Shown piece after piece: positions 27,501 through 34,184 of a DNA stretch of 64,000 nt (position 1 is its first letter; each line of letters begins with the position of its first letter). Position numbers and translations under genes: made by a program. The stretch is from Paenibacillus sp. 1001270B_150601_E10 (GTDB lineage Bacteria; Bacillota; Bacilli; Paenibacillales; Paenibacillaceae), in assembly GCF_015558675.1 (NCBI RefSeq), contig NZ_JADMOL010000001.1, positions 496,373 through 560,372 on the forward strand, in the 5' to 3' direction. The notes beneath the pieces are model-generated. The model saw only the letters and a program-made list of their open reading frames with translations. It did not search any database and was not told the DNA's origin.

Positions 27501-29422
27501 TGCCAAAAGGAAATGGTAAAGCTTCCGCTGCCAAAGCGAAGATCCGTTCTATTCCCTAAATCGATATAGTTCCCGTTGCCTGCTGCTATGCTGATTGCTT
27601 TCCCTGAGCGTCCTTCCACAAATGCGACATTGCCGGTCTTAGCAGCCATGCTCTCGGCACCCTTGGCCTCGTCGCTCAGATTGCTTTCAAACCTCATGTC
27701 CGATACGAGCTGCTTCCACATCGTTTCAGGGTCGATCGGCGTTATTTCTGGCGGTTCTCCACCTGTTTGGAAGGTGGTCGTTAGGGAATTGCTTCGATTG
27801 CCGTATGCGTCAATGGCGGTAATGGCGGCACTGTATGCTGCCCCTGCCTCAAGGCCAGTCATCGGAATATTCATTCGATTAGGAATCGGCGAAAAATAAA
27901 AGTCAGACAGAACCTTGTACGTCTTCGCAACTTGAGCTGTACGCTTGTTTTTGATGACGATCTCATATCCATATGTCGATTGGTCGTCCTTCGCTTGACG
28001 GAAGGAAAGGACAGGCACTCCCTGTTCGTCCGGTGTAACCTTGAGCTCAGTCTGCACAGGGAATTGCGGAGCAACTTTATTACGATGATTGGACGTGTAG
28101 GTGAAATGCTGCTTAATCTCATCGTTAGTCTCACCCTTTAATGCAATCGTCCAGCTTTCTCCTGCCACTGATCCTGCACTGTAAAAAGGCGGCACAGGCG
28201 CGGCCGTCCATACGCCGTTAGGAAGAATATCGCCTTGGTCGGCATTGAATGCAATGCGATCCACTTCTACGCGATCCTCATATACCTCGATGAATTGAGC
28301 TTGCAAAACAGGAAATTCGAAGCGTGAATCGGCAAGTCCTTTATTCGTTACTGCAGAATAGCCGCGATCTGTTTCAATATACGACATGGAACCAAGATTG
28401 ATGGACGTAAAGTCTTTTTGATGAATCGAGCGGTCATCATTGATGTTTAAATGGGAGTGTCCAGACAAGACGATCACTTGAGGGAAATCTTGAAGGTCGG
28501 TGTACAAATTTGGATTTGAGGCCTGCTGTCCATCCAATACCGTGTTAGAAACAGGCTGATGCACCGATACGAAGATCGGCTTGTTCTTATTGGCTGGATC
28601 AGCAGTCAAGTCCGTCAACCTGCTTTTCAGCCAGGTGCGCTGCCCAGCATCTGCGTTGTAGTTGTTTCCATTTAAAAAGAAGAAGGAGTAGCCGCCAATG
28701 GACTTTTCATAGTAACCGTTCGATTGATCCGTAAACCATTCCTGAGGATAATGCTCCTTTAGCTTGGCGACGGTCCAGTCATGGTTACCGATAGCAATTT
28801 GGACGGCGGTTTGATTCCATTGCTTGCGTTCGAGCTGCTCCTGCACAAGATCACGCATCAGCGGATGTTCATTCTGCTTATCTCCACCGTTATCATTGAT
28901 CATATCGCCCGCTAGCAGAATCGCATCCGGGGAGGTAAAGATCGAGGAGATGGTGTCAAAGAAGCTTGCGTATCGTGCTTTATAGGCTTCCTCATCTTTG
29001 CCATAGCCGACATGCATGTCGGACATCGCGACAAATTGAAGCAGAGGTTTCTCCTTCGACTTGATTAGATAAGCGTATGTAGCCGCCCTGCTAGCGGCAC
29101 CCTCTTTATACGCGATGACGGATAAGTTGGTCGTCTTGGTCAGCGTAATCGGTGTCCCGACGTATTGAAGGCTCTCTTGATCCGGCAATGTGCCATCAAG
29201 GGTATAGTAAATAGCAACTCCGTCAGTCGAGCTCTCTAAACTGATCTGTACTGCTTCTTCATACCTCCCAGTTGGCTTTGAAGGAACGGGGACTGCTACG
29301 GGTCCTTGAAGCGCTTCCTCCGCATAAGCAAAGCTCCCTCCCATCGGGAAGTAAACCGGAATCATCGTATAGGCCATCATGCATACTGCCAAGAAAGATG
29401 TGAATGCTTTACCCTTAAACAA
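21599..29422 (-). CDS. Giant S-layer-anchored multidomain protein with two phosphoesterase domains
   Basis: 2607 residues. I start it at TTG 29422, 7 nt after AGGAGG; the longer GTG frame would contain that site. Domains, with rough positions: signal peptide 1-36; chitobiase-like C-terminal fold 40-125; calcineurin-like metallophosphoesterase 130-330 (SDMHVG, GDMIND, GNHDW, SGHSH); fibronectin III 445-557; LamG 575-780; F5/8 discoidin 865-1017; cadherin-like 1020-1107; LamG 1110-1330; cohesin-like 1344-1474; dockerin-like EF loop DLNKDGYITVGD at about 1480; alkaline-phosphatase/nucleotide-pyrophosphatase fold 1517-1810 (GIDGGGAAV, TLPSSSSPNWGAL, PDHGGG); three cadherin-like beta sandwiches 1954-2214; three SLH domains 2434-2607. 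It should sit on the cell wall and release phosphate from extracellular phosphoesters. The natural substrate is unknown. Confidence 0.88.
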   Translation of the reverse strand: MFKGKAFTSFLAVCMMAYTMIPVYFPMGGSFAYAEEALQGPVAVPVPSKPTGRYEEAVQISLESSTDGVAIYYTLDGTLPDQESLQYVGTPITLTKTTNLSVIAYKEGAASRAATYAYLIKSKEKPLLQFVAMSDMHVGYGKDEEAYKARYASFFDTISSIFTSPDAILLAGDMINDNGGDKQNEHPLMRDLVQEQLERKQWNQTAVQIAIGNHDWTVAKLKEHYPQEWFTDQSNGYYEKSIGGYSFFFLNGNNYNADAGQRTWLKSRLTDLTADPANKNKPIFVSVHQPVSNTVLDGQQASNPNLYTDLQDFPQVIVLSGHSHLNINDDRSIHQKDFTSINLGSMSYIETDRGYSAVTNKGLADSRFEFPVLQAQFIEVYEDRVEVDRIAFNADQGDILPNGVWTAAPVPPFYSAGSVAGESWTIALKGETNDEIKQHFTYTSNHRNKVAPQFPVQTELKVTPDEQGVPVLSFRQAKDDQSTYGYEIVIKNKRTAQVAKTYKVLSDFYFSPIPNRMNIPMTGLEAGAAYSAAITAIDAYGNRSNSLTTTFQTGGEPPEITPIDPETMWKQLVSDMRFESNLSDEAKGAESMAAKTGNVAFVEGRSGKAISIAAGNGNYIDLGNRTDLRFGSGSFTISFWHQGNLAADQTVQSNKDWNSGKNPGWYIGPAAANSMTLNMGDGTNRIDARAGSVGSEWHHFTISVDREKKVSNIYIDGVVKQTTDLTNLGTSSMDTANSIVIGADGRKNYGNAAVTLDDLRIWKRALTAQEAKALSDSYKTNTLYTFGQLQQLIGDAERFYQEAAEGSTVSVPEMLLAELQAQIISAKSLTAEENEQVIDQAYVDLMWALQSAREGAAYSFIPKANMTVEAYSSYADNENAYPEHLLDGSLSTIWHSRWLSPVPNFPHWVILDLKNTHKITGVQRTSRLSQTAMEFPKDFELYASDNFANLSDEQYLGSGENKAAGSFGKTWSGNAYKDYVKLDRAVQGRYVKFLVTSTYNTPDKTFTSLSELDFTGEAAAAEHAKLVDLKVNGATLPGFKPDQYEYALQVPADASKLDITYATAEQDATVEVAGHDKLKIGENIVTITVTAHGEKRVYTIKAAKQASQDHALYLAFENSLKDYSSFDLKSTIVGDPEYVAGRLGKAIQLKTLGSSNKQLLNLGKPAALQFSTDTNFTLGFWIKSNPTSGDPAILSNKDWNSGSNVGYVLALVGSTLKWNYNTQGGKRADAEIPNVADGSWHHIMVSHDRKTGRVDFYKDGAPVDIKAVNGSKYQGIAHSMSIEGRTGTVDSGLSTVIGNDGTSNYDQTNQIQMDEVQILRRAVTAEEVQREYDQAPPIVVNEKFAGTINVLGAKHAVQDAQVRYFIDLRTPTMTSRIDKVKLDVSYDPAALEFVSASRALGVDSSTPGLLKLELQGGYVYSETDPLEYAVSRLSELRFQTRAAQGEVEIGVTQAEFYQGNTQFETERLDANSMVTTIHGKQAEDLNKDGYITVGDVALSTGLSEEEQSTIASKTTYQPYKRVVVIGIDGGGAAVTKDAPYWETPSTIKEKVGDRLKIPTIRRLIESGAVSYTAQTTLPSSSSPNWGALMNGVGYEKHGLYNDDTAKFLYSETWEYATIFKKLKEYLPANKLAAFATWGNIVEGHYELSAGVEGYKGLGDKGTIEAFKQYVAAGKAKDTALMFFQLDELDGVGHGDGFYTKKYYEKLTAIDKHVEAIYNTLQDHDLLEDTLIIIVPDHGGGTENANGTLGSATSHGQDSPLAKTIFFAANGRTVGDDSGNEKLLQGGATRDLPATILTALGLPPTLGDSHVIEGMFTPQPELNKALAPTLQWMNIQSEETGKTEGYEVWMKEASADIHAIELKAYVGSNAAVQAFPAQSGVRILHQEQKDGMLRIVLFSEAAIKADQPIMKLALPSGHTVEASAHLVEGMLADANGRELLPNLAVDQRIGTDTKTKLKELKINDTPIQGFDPNKLDYAVSVPHAVTDATVTYVTYHPDAQVEVQGGKDLQVGLNDVKVKVTTADTGPTIYSIQIVREGSGVPTPSSLLDLRLNGTTIVGFSPDIYTYRVTVPYSTTVSEVTYAAMNPAAIVTVQGSKDLVVGDNLITVSVVSPTGGSSLYSIVVTREEEQASSNANLLALQVNGVPIRDFQPDKLQYTVDVSYTTTVALVTYAAQDPQAAVVVTGGDYLAVGNNTITVKVTAKSGAENVFIIQVRRKGDSAPSTPSPFVPVNPGQMSELPKDAVTVPADALAGQSKQISVQLKNEKERVLLTMDQLAAWKEQDLYIRGEDYTLVISAKQLKALHDSLASRNKEESLSIRMVPVADEKRDQWLKRANQDRHAQYHIGGDLLDVSIYFTDKTNRQFEVKKLEDAMKLLLAIPSKMDVQLAGMYQFASDGTFHYRSRELSLDNNQLELAIHETSIYGVMTLNKDYTDVKESHWAYRTIQQLSAHHIVKGASSSSFNPSGQVSRAEFAAWLVRAMGLSTEKTASFHDVEQGAWYAKEVAAAYEAGLVTGRSVDAFEPNSSITREEMAMMLVRAKEQLTGTKLNAGVAAVKDASQISAWARANVLAALQAELMRGRPGEVFAPAALTTRAEAAQAVYNLLHAK

Positions 29423-29818
29423 GAAAGCGCCTCCTTTTGTGGGCACGGATTGTACCGTGCAAAATCATATTTGGTCCACATTTACAATACATTGTCAATC
29501 ACAATTACGTGTTACATTACTAGTTGCCCTTCTGTGACCTTTGCTGATCTGCTTGCTGATTAGACCATTCTTTGCCGATTATCCCTCCTTGCTTTCTCCA
29601 ATGGAACAGAAGCCATCCACGTTTATGTTCAAGGTGAATCCTATCAATAAAATGTTAGACACAGGTAAAATCTAGATGGCGAATATGTAAAAGTGCCCCA
29701 TTTTACTAAATCTATATGTATGCGCTTGAGCTCTTTATAGAAGCTTCACATCTGTTAAGCATATGCGGATGCAGGATTGCCTCGATCCTCCGCGTTGCTG
29801 CACTTGTTATGACCAAAA
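29423..29818 (-). promoter_or_regulatory. Leader region of the giant S-layer protein gene
   Basis: About 395 nt with no gene. A perfect 6-bp hairpin (GCACGG, 29443-29448, with CCGTGC, 29455-29460) sits just upstream of the ribosome site in the 5' leader. A TTGACA box occurs on the minus strand near 29490, but no -10 box lies 17 nt away, so the promoter is unassigned. Confidence 0.4.
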
Positions 29819-29819
29819 A

Positions 29820-29852
29820 CAAAAAAAGAACAGCGATATTCTCGCTGCTCTG
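29820..29852 (-). terminator. Terminator of the DUF4180 gene
   Basis: AGAACAGCGA and TCGCTGCTCT pair with one mismatch around a 5-nt loop. On the minus strand a run of seven T follows. Confidence 0.85.
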
Positions 29853-29867
29853 TGATAAGCATGAACT

Positions 29868-30242
29868 TCATTCGTTTCGATCATAAAGGGAAGCTAACGC
29901 CTCTTCCACGGTTGGCTTAAAGGCAAACTGGCGGCCCTCGTTGCATTCATAGATGAAATCTCTCAGGCTTTTGCTCTCTATACGGCTGAAATCCCCCACA
30001 ATCGCAAGCTTCATCTGATAATTCGTAAACTTCTGCAAAATATCTCCTGCCAACTTCGTTCTCAACTCGAAGAAATCATCGCTTAACTGTTCTTTCGTAA
30101 GAACAACGCTGTCGCAGCCCTGATAGCTGGCATTTCCAAGCAGATCGAGGGCATCCTGCGTATTATGAATCACGATTGCATCGCTTTCGATGACAGCCGT
30201 CCGATAGTGATCTTTCTCCAGCACATGGATATGCATGTTCAT
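29868..30242 (-). CDS. DUF4180 domain protein
   Basis: 124 residues, a complete small soluble protein. It resembles the DUF4180 family in length and pattern: TQDALDLLGNASYQGCDSVVLTKE in the middle and FKPTVEEALASLY at the end. It is predicted as an alpha/beta fold without membrane segments. No function is known for the family. It lies about 27 nt after the GNAT gene on the same strand and is probably last in a TetR-GNAT-DUF4180 unit ended by the terminator downstream. Confidence 0.7.
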   Translation of the reverse strand: MNMHIHVLEKDHYRTAVIESDAIVIHNTQDALDLLGNASYQGCDSVVLTKEQLSDDFFELRTKLAGDILQKFTNYQMKLAIVGDFSRIESKSLRDFIYECNEGRQFAFKPTVEEALASLYDRNE

Positions 30243-30269
30243 CTTCTCCCTTCAGGCATATCGCTTATG

Positions 30270-30842
30270 TTACATCAGTCCATTCGAAATGCCAAGGCGA
30301 GTGGATTGAAATTGTAGATATTCCTCCTGAAGCATTCCCATATGAATGATATCATGCCAATCCCCATCTCGATAGATCGACTGACGCGTCACTCCTTCTT
30401 GCTTGAAGCCTATCTTTGTATATAATCGAATGGCCTTTTCATTAAATGAAAATACTCGCAGCGATAACCGATGTAGATTGCACTCCAGAAATGCATAACG
30501 AAGCAGCAGTTGAAGCGCCTCGGTCCCATAGCCTTTGCCCCAATATGCTTTATTGCCGATTTCAAGAATGCACTCGCCATTGCGGTTTTTATAATCGAGT
30601 TGAATCAGCGCGGTAATGCCAATTGGCTCATCCGTTCCTTTATCTACAATGATATAGTTCTTCGATGAGGTAGATCCCATAACCACCTGCGTGACAAATT
30701 GTATCGTATCGTCAAAGGAAACCCGGTCCAGAAAAGGATTTGTTGTTCTCATGACCTCCATGTCGTCTCGCCACTGGTGATATTGCTCTACATCCGTTTC
30801 AGTCATCTTGCGAAGATATAGTCTTGAGGATTCAAATAGCAT
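30270..30842 (-). CDS. GNAT family N-acetyltransferase, RimJ/RimL type
   Basis: 190 residues from the ATG at 30842. LRKMTETDVEQYHQWRDD is the typical N-terminus of RimJ/RimL-like enzymes. GKGYGTEALQLLLRYAF is the acetyl-CoA site (motif A), and RVFSFNEKAIRLYTKIGFKQEG is the last conserved block. The substrate may be a protein N-terminus, an antibiotic or another amine. The start codon lies 2 nt after the TetR stop, so translation is coupled and expression is under that repressor. Confidence 0.85.
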   Translation of the reverse strand: MLFESSRLYLRKMTETDVEQYHQWRDDMEVMRTTNPFLDRVSFDDTIQFVTQVVMGSTSSKNYIIVDKGTDEPIGITALIQLDYKNRNGECILEIGNKAYWGKGYGTEALQLLLRYAFLECNLHRLSLRVFSFNEKAIRLYTKIGFKQEGVTRQSIYRDGDWHDIIHMGMLQEEYLQFQSTRLGISNGLM

Positions 30843-30844
30843 GC

Positions 30845-31483
30845 TTACTTCTCCGTCCTTTCCTCTGGCTTTGCAGGACATAGTAAGGTTTCCAGCGTGA
30901 CAACCAGTGCATCCAACTGTTCTTGTATTTTAATATAGACTGCTCCAAGATGAGACGAATTCAATAGAATGCCATCCATAAAAGATACGAAGCAGCGCGC
31001 GATCGAGTCGGCTGGTAAGCGGGGATTGAACTCCCCTTTCGCGGCGCCACGCTGGATAAAGACAGTCAAGGCTTCTATTATGCGCTCATATCTTCGAGCG
31101 ATGTAGGTAAGGCTTTCCTTTTCTTTGGAATCTTGAATGGAAAGGAAGAATTCTGAATTCGCTCTGACTAGCGTTTCTCTACCATTTTGCAAGCCAACTT
31201 GCTGGTCGTTTATCCAATGCAGAAGCTGCTCCCATGACGAACCTGAATCGCTTGGTTCAAAATACAGCAAATCCTGCTGATCTTCCACTCTTAGAAGTTC
31301 CAAATACACATGTTCCAGATTGCTGAAGTATGCATACAGGGCGCCCCTCGACACTTTCGCTTCGTCGATGATGTCCTGCATGGTGGTCTGAATAAAGCCC
31401 TTTCTGACAAACACCCTTCTCGCTGCCTGAAGCAGGGCCAACTTCTTCTTCTCCTTATAATCCTCGCTTACAACGGGTGCCAT
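30845..31483 (-). CDS. TetR family repressor, autoregulated, with GNAT gene
   Basis: 212 residues. The N-terminal helix-turn-helix (about 15-60) reads TTMQDIIDEAKVSRGALYAYFSNLEHVY, close to the YfiR/YxaF-type TetR branch. The remainder is the helical effector domain. The start ATG follows GAGGTGAG. Two inverted repeats overlap its promoter, one of them exactly filling the -35/-10 spacer, so self-repression is likely. The acetyltransferase translated right after it is probably the regulated function. Confidence 0.88.
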   Translation of the reverse strand: MAPVVSEDYKEKKKLALLQAARRVFVRKGFIQTTMQDIIDEAKVSRGALYAYFSNLEHVYLELLRVEDQQDLLYFEPSDSGSSWEQLLHWINDQQVGLQNGRETLVRANSEFFLSIQDSKEKESLTYIARRYERIIEALTVFIQRGAAKGEFNPRLPADSIARCFVSFMDGILLNSSHLGAVYIKIQEQLDALVVTLETLLCPAKPEERTEK

Positions 31484-31499
31484 CGCTCACCTCTACCAT

Positions 31500-31519
31500 A
31501 AACGACATACATGTCGTTT
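31500..31519. promoter_or_regulatory. TetR operator 1: perfect 9-bp inverted repeat
   Basis: AAACGACAT and ATGTCGTTT flank AC. It lies between the -10 box and the TetR ribosome site, over or just after the start of transcription. Confidence 0.8.
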
Positions 31520-31532
31520 TTATTTACACATG

Positions 31533-31561
31533 ATTATAACCGACACGCTTGTCGTTTTCAA
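31533..31561 (-). promoter_or_regulatory. Sigma-A promoter of the TetR-GNAT operon with embedded operator 2
   Basis: On the minus strand: TTGAAA, a 17-nt spacer, TATAAT. The spacer is itself a second copy of the regulator site (ACGACA..TGTCGGT), sharing the CGACA/TGTCG arms with operator 1. A bound repressor would directly exclude RNA polymerase. Confidence 0.82.
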
Positions 31562-31700
31562 GTCGCAAGGAATGGCAAACTTCCTTGCTTGAGGCTTAAT
31601 TCTCGATCCATATCTGGTTCTACTATTGTTAGGTTCATCAAGCAAACTTGTATCAGTCCATACTCGACCAGGTGATAGAGGTATAAAAGCAGCTTTGATA

Positions 31701-32510
31701 TTAAGCATTCTTTAGACCTATATAAAGAAGATGTGAGGAAACGCCTAATATAGACGGATCCTGTGCGAGTTCAATAAGAAGATCAAGCAGCTTGGGGTAG
31801 TCGCCTCGTTCTTCCCAGTAAATAATCTGCTCCTGACTTAATAAGCCTCCAATGCTTGAGGAGCCGATAAGCTGTATCGTTTGGAATCCATGGCTCTCCA
31901 TAAAAGGGGTGATCTCTTCCAGATCGAAATAATAGGCGCTGGTAAAGCGTCCTGAATCAGCATGATTGAATACCCCCGAGCTGCGAAAAGCTTGTATCGC
32001 ATCCATTGAATCATGAGGTCTCCAATGCCTAGGCAATTGTAACGATGTCAACGTCATTCGCATTCGGCTCTGGAAGGCAACGAATACGATGCCTCCTGGC
32101 TTTGTAACTCGATGAAGCTCAGATACAGCAAGAATCCGTTCTTCTTCCTTCTGCAGATGGTAAAGAGGTCCTAACATAAGTGATGCATCGTAAAGGTTAT
32201 CCATTAAGCCAGCAAGCTTTACAGCATTTAATATATGGAATCCATCGAATTGTCCTTCAATGCCAAGCTCCGCTGCTTTCTCCTGCGCCGTTTCAACCAA
32301 TCTAGGTGTCACATCAGATAGCGTCACTCGATAACCCTCTTTCGCGAGCGCCATCGAATATTTTCCAGGACCTGCGCCATTGTCCAACACATGACACTGA
32401 GAAGGCAAGTATTTCATCATATAGTGCCAGTTAATGAAAAACTCCAATGGCTCCCGCTCCAGTCTGCCCCATTCATCGAAGCTGGAGTAATAATCGATTA
32501 ACGGCTTCAT
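31701..32510 (-). CDS. Class I SAM-dependent methyltransferase under T-box control
   Basis: 269 residues from ATG 32510; a GTG at 32522 is possible but too close to the AAAGG site. VLDNGAGPGKYSMALAKEGYRVTLSDVTPRLV contains SAM motif I and the following acidic residue. DASLMLGPLYHLQ and ELHRVTKPGGIVFVAF are motifs of the small-molecule methyltransferase branch. The substrate is unknown. The gene begins about 45 nt after the terminator of a T-box leader that has its own consensus promoter, so expression should rise when one tRNA is uncharged. That is unusual for a methyltransferase and may point to amino-acid-related metabolism. Confidence 0.82.
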   Translation of the reverse strand: MKPLIDYYSSFDEWGRLEREPLEFFINWHYMMKYLPSQCHVLDNGAGPGKYSMALAKEGYRVTLSDVTPRLVETAQEKAAELGIEGQFDGFHILNAVKLAGLMDNLYDASLMLGPLYHLQKEEERILAVSELHRVTKPGGIVFVAFQSRMRMTLTSLQLPRHWRPHDSMDAIQAFRSSGVFNHADSGRFTSAYYFDLEEITPFMESHGFQTIQLIGSSSIGGLLSQEQIIYWEERGDYPKLLDLLIELAQDPSILGVSSHLLYIGLKNA

Positions 32511-32552
32511 CTGTCGCCACACCTTTCATCAATAGTCTGTTATTCACCAAAG

Positions 32553-32820
32553 AAAACAAAAAACCTACCGCCTGCAAAGAGGCGATAGGTTCTACCTTCG
32601 CTATACCACTCTTATTCGAATCGATTGACATAAACCTTCATCCGATTCCTCATGTCTCCTGATAACGGGGGCTAGCCGTAAAGACGTACTGCTTTCCGCC
32701 TTTCCACTCCTGGGTGAGTTGGGGAAACTGCTGACTGTCTCGCACCGTATCCGACAGCTCTCTTACACAGCAAATTATCCTTAATACTCCCATTCCACGC
32801 GTTTCACCGATAAATTTAAC
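32553..32820 (-). ncRNA. T-box leader RNA (tRNA-sensing riboswitch)
   Basis: In minus-strand order: the AGAGAG bulge motif (32757-32763); the apical GGTGCGAG loop (32739-32746); the matching ACTCACCCAGGAGT element (32706-32719); then AGAGTGGTATAGCGAAGG (32595-32612), the T-box proper. An antiterminator can form: AAGAG pairs with CTCTT and GCGA with TCGC around the 7-nt bulge TGGTATA. The competing terminator is AACCTATCGCC with GGCGGTAGGTT plus a T run (32553-32591). The specifier is probably within GAAAGCAGTA, giving GCA (Ala) or AGC (Ser). The bulge UGGU predicts discriminator base A73, which favours Ala over Ser. Confidence 0.85.
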
Positions 32821-32822
32821 AC

Positions 32823-32851
32823 ATTATATATTTACGAATCCATTTTGTCAA
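32823..32851 (-). promoter_or_regulatory. Consensus sigma-A promoter of the T-box transcript
   Basis: On the minus strand: TTGACA (32846-32851), exactly 17 nt, TATAAT (32823-32828). Both boxes match the consensus perfectly. Confidence 0.92.
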
Positions 32852-32879
32852 TTACGAGAAGCGAATAGTTATGCAGCAG

Positions 32880-33095
32880 CTATGCTCGCTTGCTTCGCAT
32901 TCCCATCAGCACCTTATCATTGGTTGATTTGCTCAGTTCTTGATATTGAGATGTCTCTGCGCCAAACATCGCAATTTTTCCTTCTGCATCATAGTGCAGT
33001 CCCCAGCCGTATTTTTTCACTAAAGGCGAGGCTCTCAGGCAGGCCTTTGGCTTGGAAAAGAACTATGCCGTAATAAAGGTATTGTAGTCCCCCAT
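32880..33095 (-). pseudogene. Remnant of a DUF6157-like gene with an internal deletion
   Basis: A good ribosome site (AGGAGGGC) precedes ATG 33095, which encodes MGDYNTFITA and then a stop. Directly downstream a different frame encodes ASPLVKKYGWGLHYDAEGK and ends in MGMRSKRA at a TAG (32880-32882). As I recall the family, the start and the end match the two termini of DUF6157 proteins, which are about 130 residues long. The middle (roughly 190 nt) is missing and the frames do not join. Decay looks fairly recent because both ends are still readable. Confidence 0.65.
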
Positions 33096-33238
33096 TTACA
33101 GCCCTCCTGTTCATCTCACACTATCATTTTAGCAAAAACAAGATTGCTCTAATCAACATGTCTCTTTTTAATCCATGAAAAGAAGCTCTCATGAAACAAC
33201 GGTTATTCTTGCCTACTAACGGCTACACCGCTTTGCAT

Positions 33239-33703
33239 TTAACACTTCGAAAGTCCTTTGCTTCGGTTCAGCAATTGTTCGATCGCAGGTATTGAAAAGC
33301 AAGCAAGATTAACGGGAAGCTGATCGAGGCTATACCATTTCAGGTCAGCAATGGCCCCCTCCGACTCCATATTCTGGGCTTCCCCACCTTTTACGGCTAC
33401 TTCATATATGGCCGACACCCAATGCTCCTCATGTTCGGGTCGAATCGTCTCCGCCATGCAAAGCAAACCCTTTACTTCAACCTCAAGGTTTACCTCTTCT
33501 TGGACTTCCCGCATGACGCAGTGTTCAAGAGATTCATAAGGGTCTACCTTACCCCCGGGAATGCTCCACATCCCTTTCTCCGGATTGCGATTGCGAAGCA
33601 CCAGCAGGATCTCATCTTGATCATTTATAATAACAGCTCCTACCCCTACACGAGGAAATACCACCCTTTCTTTTGTCCATGTCCTAAGCTCCATGTCATT
33701 CAT
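33239..33703 (-). CDS. Nudix hydrolase
   Basis: 154 residues. The Nudix box GGKVDPYESLEHCVMREVQEEVNL fits GX5EX7REUXEEXGU except for Asn in place of the last Gly. The Glu residues of REVQEE bind Mg. Nudix enzymes split nucleoside diphosphates linked to another moiety; the branch resembles MutT/ADP-ribose pyrophosphatase-like proteins, but the substrate is unknown. I chose ATG 33703, which has GGAGG 8 nt upstream, over earlier in-frame ATGs that overlap that site. Confidence 0.85.
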   Translation of the reverse strand: MNDMELRTWTKERVVFPRVGVGAVIINDQDEILLVLRNRNPEKGMWSIPGGKVDPYESLEHCVMREVQEEVNLEVEVKGLLCMAETIRPEHEEHWVSAIYEVAVKGGEAQNMESEGAIADLKWYSLDQLPVNLACFSIPAIEQLLNRSKGLSKC

Positions 33704-33754
33704 GACCATAACCTCCATACCAATGTTAACGATCGTTTCTACTCAACATGTAGT

Positions 33755-33773
33755 ATTATCAACGCTTGATAAT
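33755..33773. promoter_or_regulatory. Inverted repeat between the Nudix and SCIFF genes
   Basis: ATTATCAA and TTGATAAT flank CGC, a perfect 8-bp repeat about 50 nt upstream of the Nudix start. Probably a regulator site; the regulator is unknown. Confidence 0.45.
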
Positions 33774-33940
33774 CTTTTGTCGTAACTTCCCCCTAAGTCG
33801 AGGAGCACCGCTTATGTGAAAATATGACAATATGACGATGTGTGACCTTTTTGATTGTTGCACATCCAAAGTTGCTGCTACGATAGTTCAACGTAGTACC
33901 GTTATTTAATTATAACAATGAAATGGCAGAGGAGTTATTT

Positions 33941-34093
33941 ATGATGAAAAGAATTGTAACACTAAGCACACGCAAACTGATGGATACAGCAAAACATGGC
34001 GGATGCGGCGCATGCCAAACATCTTGCCAATCTGCTTGCAAGACTTCCTGCGGTGTTGCCAACCAGCGTTGTGAAAACGCAATGAACCGATAA
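33941..34093 (+). CDS. scfA: SCIFF precursor peptide (six cysteines in forty-five residues)
   Basis: 50 residues with six Cys at 22, 25, 29, 33, 37 and 44 in the C-terminal half, and the pattern HGGCGACQTSCQSACKTSCG that defines SCIFF peptides. It is a ribosomally made, post-translationally modified peptide. In Clostridium relatives the paired radical SAM enzyme links a Cys thiol to a Thr alpha carbon. Thr35, between Cys33 and Cys37, is the likely equivalent acceptor. The start at 33941 follows AGAGGAG. The maturase gene is 170 nt downstream on the same strand. The function of mature SCIFF is not known. Confidence 0.92.
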   Translation: MMKRIVTLSTRKLMDTAKHGGCGACQTSCQSACKTSCGVANQRCENAMNR

Positions 34094-34104
34094 ACATGAA
34101 CGTT

Positions 34105-34131
34105 ACCGCTTGCGCATAGGCCGCGAGCGGT
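34105..34131 (+). other. RNA hairpin between scfA and the maturase gene
   Basis: A 10-bp stem (ACCGCTTGCG with CGCGAGCGGT) lies 11 nt after the SCIFF stop, without a T run. It may be a partial terminator or an RNA-stability element that makes peptide mRNA more abundant than maturase mRNA. Confidence 0.55.
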
Positions 34132-34184
34132 GATTTATCGTTGTATACGTTCTACGGAACTTTTCTAATTTTCCGTTAAACAAT

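Noticed and set aside
31565-31588. 8-bp inverted repeat GCAAGGAA/TTCCTTGC as a terminator
   Set aside because: No T run on either strand and no gene end at the right distance; left unassigned.
32553-32820. SAM riboswitch in front of the methyltransferase, instead of a T-box
   Set aside because: No SAM-I core was found, whereas the T-box apical motifs, antiterminator bulge and rival terminator are all present.
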